64,000 nucleotides of DNA from Moringa oleifera. Its lineage: Eukaryota > Streptophyta > Magnoliopsida > Brassicales > Moringaceae. The first letter of the stretch is position 1; the number at the start of each line of letters is the position of its first letter. The notes below the pieces were generated by a model, which saw only the letters and a program-made list of their open reading frames with translations, was not told the origin of the DNA and did no database searches. Positions 47,601 to 59,374 of this stretch are shown here, piece by piece. The DNA lies in the NCBI GenBank assembly GCA_021397835.1, contig JAJFZO010000120.1, positions 363,501 to 427,500 on the forward strand, read 5' to 3'. The position numbers and the translations under genes were made by a program.

Positions 47601-49789
47601 TTTGTAGCATGATATATGATAAACTATTTACTTAAAAATAATCAAAAATCAAATAATGAAAAAAATGCAATGCATATAGATAATTATATAAAAAATACTT
47701 AATTAAGAAATTAAGAAGCTAAAACTTTTGAATTTTAAATTTGAACAAACAGTAGCTGAGAGAATAAAATCTTTAAAAGGGTTAAAAATAAGTTAATTTA
47801 AAATTGAAGGTAGATTATATTGATCAATTTCAAATAAATTAGCATATAGAGCTATAAAGAGCAATAAGAAAGAAATTTAAAAAACTATGTATTTGCTCTT
47901 AATCCTAAAATATGAATATTTTCGTCTTACTAACACTTGAAAATGGGAAAACAAACAGACAACTAGTATGCCGATCCATTCAAAGACCTTGCAATGGCTA
48001 AAACACTTTCCAAACCCAACAAGCCTCCCCTTTAACAAATTATCATGATTTCCCAGTACATTTATTATTCTTCACAAACTCTCCACATAACACACTGCCA
48101 TGCATGATTCATGCATGCATATATACTTACAGTAAGCGTGTAAACAAGAGAGTTTTCCTAAGGTAATTAAGAAAGAGGTTTCTTGATTTTCTCTTTGATT
48201 CTCGAGATTCTACATTTAATGCTTTCTTTGATCTAGTGTGTTTAAGATTGAAATAGAGATAACTCAAGAATTTTTCAAGGCTATAAATTGCCAAGAAACA
48301 TTGCATATTCATCATTGCATAGCAGTTGAAAATGATTGTATAATACTATAGATAAGAAAAATTATTGTGTCAAGATGAAAAAAGTTGACATAGTATGAAA
48401 CTAATGACCGAGGAATCAAAACATAATATTTATTGCAATTTGTGAAATACATCTCAAAACTGGAACTAAAGTATTTGATATGAAAACAACTACAAGAATA
48501 ATTAGTAAACAATATAAGTCTTCAACTAATGAATATTTTGTCATGCCATATATGATTATTATCCCATAAGGACCATACATAAAGCTAAACGTCACAATCA
48601 AGAACTAGGACAACTCATCTAAAACAGTGGCTTCAACCTTATTCTTGTGTAGTATTTCACAATGTCACAACTTAATTTCAAAATAAAATAGTGCGGCAGC
48701 CATTAAGACATCAAGTATGAACCAATGTAATACAAAATTTTGGTTTTGTTTCCCATGTGATGAGCTTGGAAAAAGGTATATTCTTTAGATTATTGTTAGA
48801 TGTATGATACAATAACGGTTAATAATATTTTATTTTTAGCTTCAAATAAATTAAATATCTAATGTAATATAAATGATCAAGGTGGTAACAAATACAACAT
48901 GAGGAAACTTTCATAGAGTTCCATCACTTTAATGGTGATGCAACATTGGCTTGTTGCACAAAATATGTTGCATTTGTTTGAGAATGTTATAATTGAAGCA
49001 TTTTCAAAACCAAATTTTGAACATTTTTTAATAAGTTATCTTACTCAAAAAATCATCAAAATGAGCAGCAAGGTTAATCAACCCATAATATTCACGAAGA
49101 AATGTATCAATACAAGATTTTTATAGGAAAAAGAACAAGAATGCACTCAGTAACCAGCAAACAAAATTCTACCTAAACTAGAAATGATACCCCTCAAATC
49201 GTTTATAGATCGACTTTCCTCTTAGTGAACTATCAATGCTACGTTACAATCTCTCAGTTCATTCTTCTTTATTCCTCTTAATTTGATCAAAAATAGATAT
49301 TATTACTCAGTTCTACATAACCGTCTTTTAAATTGCATGATGTTTCTAGTTGATGTGGCCTAACTGGAGTCCAACTAGCAGTTTAGTAATACACTTATTA
49401 AGTCAAGATAGACTAACTACATCTAAACAAAGCAACAATGCTTTCATTTTATTTTATTTTTTAAACTTTGCTGGATCATTTTTAGCACTATTCTCCTTGG
49501 TGATCCTAAAAGGAATTAAAAATAATGGCCTGTACATTCTTAAAGGGAAGGTTCTTTGGTGAAAGGTTCCCTTAAAATCTTAAAGAGATACTCCTTCGAG
49601 GCTGAGATAGGTACCCTTAAAGTCTTGAAAGGCTCATTAGTGATCCTAAAAGGAATTAAAGAGAATGGCCTACACATTCTTAAAAGGCAAGGTTGTGACA
49701 CTAGAAAGGTCTTCAAATCCTTAGTAATCAAGGGCTGCTAAGCAAGGATAAAGTTTTACATCTTAGTTTTTGTTAATAGTGTGTGTTGG
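47601..49789. other. Unassigned sequence with a 140-bp duplication, unit 2
   Basis: Counterpart of 25,461-27,240. About 240 bp (near 49,015-49,257) have no match in unit 1. TGATCCTAAAAGGAATTAAA occurs at 49,501 and 49,641 (period 140), giving two related open frames on opposite strands that are not genes. The region leads into the old copia integrase remnant. Confidence 0.45.
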
Positions 49790-50560
49790 CCAAGCAACCC
49801 AAGTTGAGGTTTATTATAATTGGGGAGCATAACTCAGTTGAAATTATGGATTATGTGCATTCGATTTGTAGGGGCCAGAGGTAACCCCAACCCATTGTAA
49901 ATGCAGGAATTTCCTCTCTATTTTTTATGACTTTTTAATAAAGATTTAAGGAATGAAAGGTGTTAATGGAGAACCAAATTGGAAAAAAGCTTAAAGCCTT
50001 AAGAATTAATAATGGCTTGGAGTTTTACAAATCATCTTTTGATGCTTATACAAGGAGCATGGGATTTTAAGGCATAGGATAGTGAGGCAAACTCCACAAT
50101 AAAATAGAGTTGCTAAAAGGATGAATAAAATTGTTATGGAAAGAGTAAGGCATTTGTTGTTCACCTCTGTGGGAAAATAGCTACCGCAGCTATGTATTTG
50201 ATAAATAAATGCCCTCAAAGGCCATACACTTGATGACGCATTGAGAAAAATGGACCAAAGAATCCTTAATCTTAGTCTAGTTATACTATCTTTGCACATC
50301 AAGGAGAAAGGAAGCTTGATCCAAAGGCAGTGAAAGGGGTTTTTTTTGGCTATCCTAAAAGAATGGGTCTATAAGATTTGTATAAAGAATCGAGGAGTCT
50401 ATAAGACTTTAATTAGCATAAATGTCACATTCCAAGAGACTTCTCTGTCATATGCTCAACAAGAAGGTGCTATTGCTAGCAATGCGAATCTAGAAGGATT
50501 GGAGGAATCCGACGAGGTCATTGGGATTGAAATAGAATCTAGAAGATCTCAAGTCTCTAT
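49790..50560 (+). pseudogene. Old Ty1-copia integrase remnant, unit 2
   Basis: Counterpart of 27,241-27,965: pieces matching D-Y-V-H-S, K-E-H-G-I, a V-A-K-R-M-N-K-I-V-M stretch, Y-L-I-N-K and K-L-D-P-K-A-V-K-G-V-F, with stops and frameshifts. A deletion has removed part of the segment after the P-Q-Q-N-G-like motif (near 50,170). No LTRs recognised. Confidence 0.7.
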
Positions 50561-51334
50561 GAGATTTTAAGCCTTAGAATCAACTAGTCCAAGCTCACAA
50601 AGAGAGTAGCAACAAATTGCCCCTAAGGGTACTCAAGTATGGTATTTGAATGTCTTTAACAATTCTCTTTATTATTTTTATTTCATAATTCTTTGATGAG
50701 TACAACCTTTTTTTTTAAACGCAAATAACCTGCCTTAAGTAGGGCAGGGCTATTTTTTGCACCAATAGTAAACTCAAAAAGGTAGCTTTTACCCCTAAGA
50801 CAACCTTCAAAAATAACATAAATGTTTGTTTTTCTTCTTAAAAAACATCATCCCAGCAAGTATAACCCATGGATGTTGAGTATAAGCTTATCTTGAAGGG
50901 TGTTTGTCTCCCAAGGGTTCACATCTAAGGGAAGTTGAACTTACTACCAATCACTAGAATGTGTTAAATATAAAATACAATGACAAGAAAGACAAACGAA
51001 TCTAGTTCATTATGAGGATTTAGGATTTATTGTATCTATGAAAGCTACAATGATCCTTCTAACTATGTGACAAATAAGGAGTTCATAGGCATAGGGGTCA
51101 ATGGTGCTGGCCAAGTGAGAAGGAGCAGACACTCCAGTGCTAACAAAATATAATAGATCCCCTCTTTAATGAGATGAGATACTAACATTAGTATCAGAAG
51201 AAAATGACTAGGACAAGGAAAAAGAAGAAAGTATAAGAGAAAAAAAAAACCAAACAATACAAATTGTTATATGGTGCAGCAGGCAAACAAATTATATATA
51301 CAAAAAAAAAAACCATGAGATTATATATAAAAAA
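50561..51334. other. Non-coding end of unit 2
   Basis: Counterpart of 27,966-28,784. No coding signal; the T-tract at 50,708 and A-tracts near 51,240-51,310 are the only low-complexity parts. Confidence 0.5.
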
Positions 51335-51996
51335 CATCATAAGAATAACAAGTATAATAATAACAAGAACAAGTAAAATAATATTAATAATTATAATGTA
51401 ATGAGAATAAGAGTAACATTAATAATTGAACAAGATCATTGCTACTGCTAGATTACCACTACATTTAGATTACTACTATTGCTATTACTGCCACTACTAC
51501 TAGAATACTATTATTACTACTGCTAGATTACTGCTACTTAGTTTACTATAACTACTACTATTGCCATTGCTATTGCTACTTTTAGATTACAGGTACAGTT
51601 AGATTACAGTTACTGCTAGATTAATGCTATAGCTAAATTACTGCTATTGCTACATTACTGGTATTGCTACTACTAGATTATTGGTATTGTTATTGCTAAA
51701 TTATTGTTACTGCTACTGCTATTGCAAGATTATTGCGACTACTAGATTAGTGTTATTATTACTGCTAAATTATTGCTACAACTACTTCAAGATTACAGTT
51801 ACGACTCATTTTATATTACTACTACTCTTGCTAGATTACAACTACTACTGGATTATTACTAGATTAGTGCTACTGCTACTGCTAAATTATTGCTATGACT
51901 ACTGCAAGATTATAGCTCCTATTACTGCTAGATTAGTGCTACTGCTACTGCTAAATTTACTATTACTACTAATGCTAAATTACTGCTATTACTACA
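51335..51996. repeat. TACTGC/GATTA tract opening unit 3
   Basis: Same leader as 28,785 followed by about 560 bp of TACTGC/TATTGC runs with GATTA spacers, half the length of the unit-2 tract. The open frame of 113 codons within it (L-L-L-L-N-Y-C-Y repeats) is a by-product of the repeat. Confidence 0.9.
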
Positions 51997-52127
51997 AAAA
52001 ATATATCAATATTTTTCCATGATAATTATGTACAAGGTTTGGTAGAATTCTCTTTTATAATCTTTCAAGCTCTTAAATCTGCAGAAAAAAAGATATTAAG
52101 TAAAAAATCAATACATAACATACTACT

Positions 52128-52490
52128 CTCTATATCTTCATATTTTAGAATCATATAGTATATAATTTGCATGTGATTATTAGTACTACAGTAATAACTT
52201 CTAATTATAGTATTCTATTGATTCTTATGTGTGAGTTCTCTTCTTCACACTTTTGATGCAAATCTTTTGCTCCTTTCAAGGTCACTACAAAGTACCACTC
52301 TGTATATCTTCATATTTTAGCATCATACAGTAAATAATTTGCATGTGATTATTAGTACTACAGTAATACCTTTTAATTATAGTATTTTGTTGATTCCTAT
52401 GTGTGAGTTCTCTTCTTTACACTTGTGATGCATATCTTTCACTCCTTTCAAGGTTACTACAAAGTATCAGAGGTTGATAATGATGTAACT
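52128..52490. repeat. 182-bp tandem duplication in segment P, unit 3
   Basis: TATATCTTCATATTTTAG is repeated at 52,131 and 52,313, along with the following AATTTGCATGTGATTATTAGTACTAC stretch and the TTCTTATGTGTGAGTTCTC stretch. Units 1 and 2 have a single copy. Confidence 0.8.
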
Positions 52491-52646
52491 TAGGAGAAGA
52501 TCAGACTAAATTCTTTAAAACTTGAAGGCAAATAGAGTTTTCAGATTGATTTAAGTACCAAAAACAATATTAAGCTCTATTAAGTGGCAAATTCCAGATT
52601 GGAGGTTGCTTCTAAGACTCCAATGACATCAAAGTGGAAGACACAA

Positions 52647-53262
52647 TAATTAAGCGACAACAAAACTGGGAGAAAAATAGAGCTTTCAGATTGAGTTTTG
52701 TACCAAAAACAACAAAATTGAGAATGTAATTGGTCAATAAGAAAGCATAACCATAAGCAAACAAACATAAACATGTTCCAAAGAAACAATGAGTAATTTC
52801 CCTTCATTTGATGCAAATGAAACAAGCACAAAAAGATGTTAAAAGGCACAACAATACCTTTTTATAGATTCTGACGTGAATGGAGATGGAGGATATGAAT
52901 ATCATGTCTCTGAACCAAGTAGAAAAATTACATTAGCAAAACTTGTAACTGTGGTAATTAAGCGACAACAAAACTGGGAGAAAAATAGAGCTTTCAGATT
53001 GAGTTTTGTACCAAAAACAACAAAATTGAGAATGTAATTGGTCAATAAGAAAGCATAACCATAAGCAAACAAACATAAACATGTTCCAAAGAAACAATGA
53101 GTAATTTCCCTTCATTTGATGCAAATGAAACAAGCACAAAAAGATGTTAAAAGGCACAACAATATCTTTTTATAGATTCTGACGTGAATGGAGATGGAGG
53201 ATATGAATATCATGTCTCTGAACCAAGTAGAAAAATTACATTAGCAAAACTTGTAACTGTGG
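52647..53262. repeat. 308-bp near-perfect tandem duplication in segment P, unit 3
   Basis: TAATTAAGCGACAACAAAACT begins at 52,647 and again at 52,955 (period 308). By eye the two copies differ by about one base (AATACCTTT versus AATATCTTT), which makes this the youngest rearrangement visible in the window besides the 354-bp repeats. Units 1 and 2 do not share these breakpoints. Confidence 0.9.
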
Positions 53263-55610
53263 AATATAAAAGGTTTGCAAACATAATAAAGCTCATGAAG
53301 GACAAGTACTAGTTAGAATGTAAAGAAACCTTCCCTAGAAGCATGATCTCTCTACAGGTTGATGTGACTAATTAATCAACTTCTTTGCAACTACTTGAAA
53401 GAATCAATCGCAATTTCATTTTATTGAGATCTCTAGTTAACATCAGCAGCCTTGATACCATCCTTATCACACCAGTTTAGTTACATATTTTTAATTTTAT
53501 TTTTAAATACGAGAGAGTATACTATTAATGTTATCACCATGTAAAATCATGATTAAGCATTAGAAAACCTAGAATGAAAAAACTAACTTTTAAATCTTAG
53601 TAATAAATTATAAGCAGCAAAACAATAAAAAGACTTATGAATACCCAATGTCTTTGAGTTAACTAAATGCAAGGCATCTAAGTCATATCAAACATTTTAA
53701 TTTCATTATAATCTTAACTTCACAAATGCTTAATCTAGCAAGCACTTTACTCAACACTGCCCTTGAAAAAAGATAAGACAAGAAATATACCAATGCTACA
53801 CAAGAAATTAACACTAAATAACATCACCAAATTGTCATATCATCAAAAATGTCCATTAATGGTTGCATAAGCATCATATACCTTAAGCATCACTGCCCAA
53901 AAAAGCACCATACAATATTGGAATATGCTCAAATTTAAGTCTCCACATAATGTTTTCACGAACATATGCAAGTTGTTCCTTCTTTAAACTACTATTTAAA
54001 TTTTCAAACTAGTCTATCATGATGAAGAAAAGAATCCATAATTGTCCAGCATTAAGTTCAAATTTGAAGGAAAATGAAAAAGAACACACACATTTTCCTT
54101 ATGAAAATTAATTTGAAATATGTGCTTACACATAATAATTCTACTATTAAGTTTTCATGTTACATGTGAAAGAGCATTCATACCTTTGCAAGGAATATCT
54201 ATCCGCTCCATAGATATCAAAACCATGCAAGCTATGAAGTAACTGCCTTGATTTCTTAATTCTCCTTGTTATAAACAGGTATGTTACACCTTAATCAATG
54301 TAGATCTTAATCCAACATAAAAAACAAGAGCAGTTTCAAAAAAATGAGCAACAGATTCTTTAAGTTTTAGAAACAACTAACCTCAAAACCTAAAGTTTGA
54401 AACCAACTAAAACCTTAATCTTTGATCCTATACCAACTTAATAACAAACTTAGGTTAGCTTCTGCAAATACCACCATGTCAACTTTAACATGATAAATTA
54501 TCATCAGCAAAAAAAAAAAAAAAAAAAAACTCTATCATAAAGCAATAAAAGAAAAGCATGTGACAAACAAAAACACCACCTTTTGAATTGCCCATTGAAC
54601 CATTATGATCAACACTGGTTAAAGTTGGTCATATTAACAATGAAATTATCGGATTCAAGAATGTTTGCACTTGTCTCATATCCTAAAGCCTGTATATAGT
54701 CTGAGACATTTTGAACTTTCACCAAGATGCTTCTAGCTTTTATTATGATATAATTTTTTTCCCCTAAAATGTGTCTCTCAAATTACAATTACTAAAATCC
54801 ATGATTGTTTAAATGAGTGATCCATCTCAGCCCCAATACCCTTGTAACGAGAGAGTAGAATCCTTTTTCTTTCTTTATCTTGATAAATACAGTAATGAAG
54901 ACTTATGGATAATGCCATAGGGCTAATGGATTTCCTTCCAACTACAATTCTTGCAGCAATGTGAAGCCTGTAAGAAACACCAACTCTAAAAAATTCAACA
55001 TTAACATATAGGTATAAAAACTAAGTTTTAAATCAAAACATTGGATAAAAATGCAAGCTACTTCAATTAAAGCCAAAGAACAAACCACTCCCTATTTAAT
55101 GTATGAGGTCGAGAAAAAAGAAAAAACAGTATATTTTTATGCAAAAAATAGAAGCAAAACAATTTTTTTTCAAAGTGAAATGGGAATGAACATATGCAAA
55201 ATCCTTACACTCCTACACATAAAAATCTATAATAAAAATGTTTGACTGAGCTATCAAACATATAAGTGAAGATAAAAGAAAATTAAATAACTTTCAAAAA
55301 AAGCAACAATAATTCAGTTAAAAAACAAAAATGCAGAGCCATTTTTACCTTCTCACAATGAATTGGCAACCAAGGCGTCTAACGGTTTATCTTAGAACTG
55401 ATAACTTGCCTCTTTCCATCTTAGATTCTGTATTCAATCTTGAATTGAAAATTAAAGAGTTATAGTGAATTTTGCAATGGCGGGTTTAATAATTAAAAAA
55501 AAATTACTATGAAAAAACTAAAGTCTGTCATTACAAAACTAAGGAGAGAAATAAGGTGATAGTTAAAGATGACAAAAGAACGATAATGAAATTAAACCGT
55601 CTATCACATG
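53263..55610. repeat. Rest of segment P and segment R of unit 3
   Basis: Matches 30,840-33,244 closely. An A run of about 20 at 54,509 is one of the few length differences. About 80 bp present in unit 2 near 32,490-32,570 is missing here (near 54,915). A 64-codon plus-strand frame at 55,051 is not open in unit 2 and is not supported. Confidence 0.65.
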
Positions 55611-56955
55611 TGATTCACAAAGCTACAATCTTGAAAGTTAAGGTGGAAAAAAATAGGAACAAATGATGAACACGAGATGAAAGACAAATCCTTATGGCCA
55701 TATATACAAAAGAGGGAACACATTCATACCATCCTAAAGGAGATAAAGTATTAATAAATGGAGTTGCAAACACTAAAATGATCATTCTCACAACATTCAG
55801 CAAAGCAGAAGAACTACTCACACTATCTAACCAACCAAAAGAGGTTCTTGTTTGGAGAAAAATAAATGCATGAAAGTAGTACTTCTCCATTATTTTGTTA
55901 CCATTGTTTATTGAGTAATCTATCTTAATACTACTCCATAAATTTTGAAGGATGCTAATAAAGGTTTATCAAGGATATTCAAGGTAAACAAGAGTAAGCA
56001 GATTTCTTTATTTTATCTTTTAGATTCAAGTTCTATTCTTCTCCTTTCTTCAATTAGGTTTTTCTTCTCTTTCCCTTATCTACTTTAGTATAAAGAGTTC
56101 TCCTTGCAAGAAATGCATTGGCACATGCCAATACGTGAGGACACATGGGCACAAAGATAGATAACATGCATATTTTCTCACATCCTTCTAGACATGATCT
56201 AGACTTGTGATTTCTTGAGTGTAGTGACCATAGAAAATCAAAACTAACTCAATGCTCAATGATGCTGATCACAAAACAATTCTAAGTTCCAGCAACTGAC
56301 ATTTCATTCCATTGACAATCAAAAGTAAAATCATCCACATTTCCTTAGTTTCTCGATTAAACTCTCCATGCTCAATTAACAGTAAACAATTCAAAGCATG
56401 TCTTCATTCCCAATTTCCTTTTCTAGCAATTTCACATTTAGAGTCAGGAAGATTGATAGTAATACAGAATTTTATCTAGAGATAAACTCAAATGACCTCA
56501 TTTAGTCCTCCTCTATCAAAGATAAGAAAGAAATGAAAGCAAAATCAATAGGTTAACTAAAAAGAACAAGGGTTATGCTTTGCATTTTCTCTCAGAAAAC
56601 TTCACTAATTTAAAGAAACCAAAATGTTGCAATTACTAACCCAGCGACTACTAACCCAACTTTTTGCTCTTATAAACTTTAATTGGTGAAAAGCAAAACA
56701 ATAGATTCATCATTTCAGCAACCAAACAAATAACAAATCCCTTTTTCAATAAAATTCCTACCACGTATGCAAACATGCTACAAGAAGCAATTAGGTATAA
56801 TTCGACAACCAAGCCAAAAGTGAAAATTCTAAACCAATGCACTTCTAGAAAGACAAAACAAAATCCAGTAACATGAAACAAATAAGGTAGCATTTAAGGA
56901 AGAAAGAAGATAAAGACTGCCATTAAGTACACTATATATTTGAAGATGTAGATAC
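55611..56955. repeat. Start of segment Q in unit 3 with one 177-bp-type monomer
   Basis: Matches 10,263-11,577 of unit 1 throughout, including one diverged and shortened 177-bp monomer (about 56,748-56,893). This 1.6 kb part is missing from unit 2. Confidence 0.7.
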
Positions 56956-57112
56956 CTGTCAAGGAAAAGGCGGAGCTTAAAGAAATTGGCTGTATTGTGT
57001 ATCCCGGTAGGACATGAGTGGCCAATAACTTAGCTGTAGTAGTCACATGTTGCACACTGTTAAACGGTGCCATTAATTGCTCCTGCTGATGCTGCATCTC
57101 CATGGTTAGTCC
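56956..57112 (-). pseudogene. Unidentified exon, copy 3
   Basis: Minus strand: V-T-T-T-A-K-L-L-A-T-H-V-L-P-G-Y, then a small deletion shifts the frame before the L-S-L segment and the GTATCTACATC donor. No ATG at the position seen in unit 2. The most damaged of the four copies. Confidence 0.55.
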
Positions 57113-57164
57113 TGTTGTCTGCCTTTGTTTTTAAAAGAAAAGAGTGGATGGTTTTATCAGTTTT

Positions 57165-57385
57165 AGAATATTATAAAAAAACAGAGCAATGCAAATAATG
57201 CAAGCAATGCAACGGTCAGAATTAGAGTGTCGTAAAAGAAGAGAGCAATGCTAATAATGCAACGGTGAGAATTAAAATGTTGTAGAAAAAGAAAGCAACA
57301 CAAGCAATGCAATGGTGCGAATTCGAATGTTAGAAAAACAAAGCAATGCAAACAAAGTAATGCAATGGTCATATTTTGAGATGCA
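57165..57385. repeat. GCAATGCAA minisatellite, unit 3
   Basis: About four degenerate copies of the 50-60 bp unit seen at 38,071 (GCAATGCAAATAATGCAAGCAATGCAACGG, and so on), in the same position relative to the unidentified exon. Confidence 0.65.
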
Positions 57386-58111
57386 ATCAAATGTTATGAG
57401 AGTAATGCATCCTGATACATGTTTCATCACTTAATTGGTTCATGTTTCCTACCTATAATGAAAATTTACTCACCATTTACATGTAGCAAAATCATTTTTA
57501 ACAAAGAATTCAGTTTGTTTTTCTGTAACATTCACATGTGATCATCCACTGCTTCTTATTCAACTTTGCACCTCGCTCCAGTGATTACAATTTGTATTCC
57601 AAAAGATGGCATCGAATCCAAAAGAAGCTTGTGTGTTAGTTAAGTTATTTTGAGTCCAAGAATGAAGTGCATAGATCTACAATGAATCAATAAATCTATA
57701 AACATGTCAAACTAGCAAACCTAGATGATTCAACGGATTATAGTATACTGCTACTGCTGTACTGCCAGTGCTATACTATTATAATCCTATGCTGTTATTT
57801 AGCTATCGGTACAAAATTTTTATAAAATAAATACTTTTTATTATTGTTATTTTTTTATTAATTTTAAAAAATATATTTTTGTTAATAAATAAAAAGACAG
57901 TACCAGTTTTCTAACAAGTTGTTTAAATTAACAGGCTCAGATGTAGCTTACACTTAACAAACTTAGAATCTCAAATTTCATGAATGCCTCCTCCAAGCAA
58001 CAAATAAGAAATTTAATCATTTTGTTAAAAAATGAATGGTGAACACATAGTTTTAAAAATAAAAACAAAAAATATAGTAAAAATTGAAACCAATACCTCT
58101 AACTATAAATA
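57386..58111. other. Non-coding part of segment Q, unit 3
   Basis: Counterpart of 11,901-12,715 with several small deletions. Shows TACTGCTACTGCTGTACTGCC near 57,745, a short patch like the boundary tracts. No coding signal. Confidence 0.5.
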
Positions 58112-58272
58112 CTGTTTCGGGGATCCAAAAGTTAGTGAACATCCACAAAATCAAAATATACCCTAATAAAAAGCCCAGGAGTTTAACCCAAGTATGGACA
58201 GCGGCACAAGCAACACCGTGAAAAATTGAACCCAGTATTGGCGACATTTCAAATATGTCATGTAATTAACAT
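58112..58272 (-). pseudogene. Hydrophobic exon of an unidentified gene, copy 3
   Basis: Counterpart of 34,208-34,375 with the same TTGGGTTAAACTC stop. The last part reads T-V-F-I-V-R-G in a shifted frame. In one frame the hydrophobic segment L-L-G-F-L-L-G-Y-I-L-I-L-W-M-F is uninterrupted, but that frame is not the one open in unit 2 for the first half. Confidence 0.4.
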
Positions 58273-58674
58273 AAAAATATCCAAATTTTACTACACATTG
58301 AGCCTTCAGGGAGTAGAACTTAAAGTTGCTACACTCCATGGTTAACTATGATGCCCACTCAGACCAAAGGAAAAAACAACAAGCTCCCATCATAGTTACT
58401 TATGGCAAATCATATCTTGCTCATCATCTCCCTTGTACATTTCCCATGACTCCATCTAGCTAAACTATTAGAATTTATTAACAATCAGAAAGAGTTACAG
58501 GAACAGCACCACTGTAGAACAATGGTTGGCCAAAATATCATCATTAATATCACATCTTATTTGCAGAGTAATTCAGGAATCATACACAAGTAGCAACGTC
58601 TTATAGAAAGGTTTAACTAAAGCATTAAATACAAACGATTTTAGAAGAGCTTAAACAAGAAGGCATACCATACT
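58273..58674. other. Non-coding before the ankyrin fragment, unit 3
   Basis: Matches 13,095-13,452 and 34,560-34,926 but has lost about 150 bp that units 1 and 2 retain after the hydrophobic exon (around 58,317). No coding signal. Confidence 0.5.
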
Positions 58675-59072
58675 GAGGTTCACATCGATCGCACATGTGG
58701 TGTGGATAAAAGTACTACCCCTCATTGTGCTACTTCTGTTAATGCAGCAGATGTCATTTAGTGGCTTATATGTGTGAGCACTGATCCAAACTGCATTAAT
58801 GCTGATGGTTATTAACCTGTTGATGTTATCATTGATCATCCAAAGCTCCAAACCATAAGAATTTCTCTCAAAGAACTACTCATAAGCAGTGCTTCTACTT
58901 ACTGCATAAGTGGAGAAAAATAAGGATATGCATTAATAGTTCAGATTCTTGCTTGCCTATTCTTTCTTCCTCGCCAGAGAATGGGTCCTCATATTCTCTG
59001 TCTAATTTGGAAAATGTAATGTTCCTACCAGCTCTGTAGTAGAAAAGAAATAGTACCTAACTGATCCATCCT
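58675..59072 (+). pseudogene. Ankyrin-repeat CCCH zinc-finger fragment, copy 3, left of the copia insertion
   Basis: Same fragment as units 1 and 2: R-T-C-G-V-D-K-S-T, then a deletion of the A-S-G-G segment, then N-A-A-D-V-I, stop, and S-T-D-P-N-C-I-N-A-D-G-Y, stop, P-V-D-V and L-K-E-L-L. At the place where units 1 and 2 have a TGA after S-S-S, this copy has TCG CCA (S-P) and runs on into E-N-G-S. The copia element interrupts it in the D-P-S-L-P motif; the rest resumes at 63,733. Confidence 0.8.
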
Positions 59073-59313
59073 TGTTAAGGCTGTGAAGTTTGATTGAGTC
59101 ATTAGTTAGTTAAAAGGACCATGTCTTTGGCAAATAATCTATTAATGATTTATCAATATATTTTTTGTTATTATTCCCCTTGTCTCTAGCTATCGGTTGT
59201 TAAAATTTTGCATACTTAAAGGCATTAATCACTGAATAATAATGTGCAATAGATTAATTTAATCATTCTCTGTCTGCATCTCTAACCCTCTGCAGCAGCT
59301 TTCATTTACAACA
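59073..59313 (+). repeat. 5' LTR of the copia element
   Basis: Starts TGTTAAGGCTGTGAAG. Similarity to the 3' LTR ends at 59,297 (CTCTGCAGCA), but the sequence continues GCTTTCATTTACAACA to 59,313, and the primer-binding site starts at 59,315. The expected LTR end, CA one or two bases before that site, is therefore 59,313. About 20 substitutions separate the two LTRs over ~225 bp, counted by eye. Confidence 0.85.
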
Positions 59314-59314
59314 G

Positions 59315-59326
59315 TGGAATTAAAGC
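59315..59326 (+). promoter_or_regulatory. Degenerate tRNA-iMet primer-binding site
   Basis: TGGAATTAAAGC at the position where plant Ty1-copia elements have TGGTATCAGAGC. It keeps TGG and the final AGC, and the following TTGGTTTAAG context is also usual for such elements. The substitutions would weaken tRNA priming. Confidence 0.7.
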
Positions 59327-59374
59327 TTGGTTTAAGCCTCAATCTTTTTTGCAGTAGCAACAACAAACAAAAGG

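Noticed and set aside
51681..52022. 113-codon L/Y/C-rich open frame
   Set aside because: Entirely made of the TACTGC trinucleotide tract; similar short frames occur by chance in the other tracts.
52580..53157. Two identical minus-strand open frames (M-P-F-N-I-F-L-C-L-F-H...) as a duplicated gene
   Set aside because: Identity comes from the recent 308-bp tandem duplication; the frame is broken in unit 2 and no domain is recognisable.
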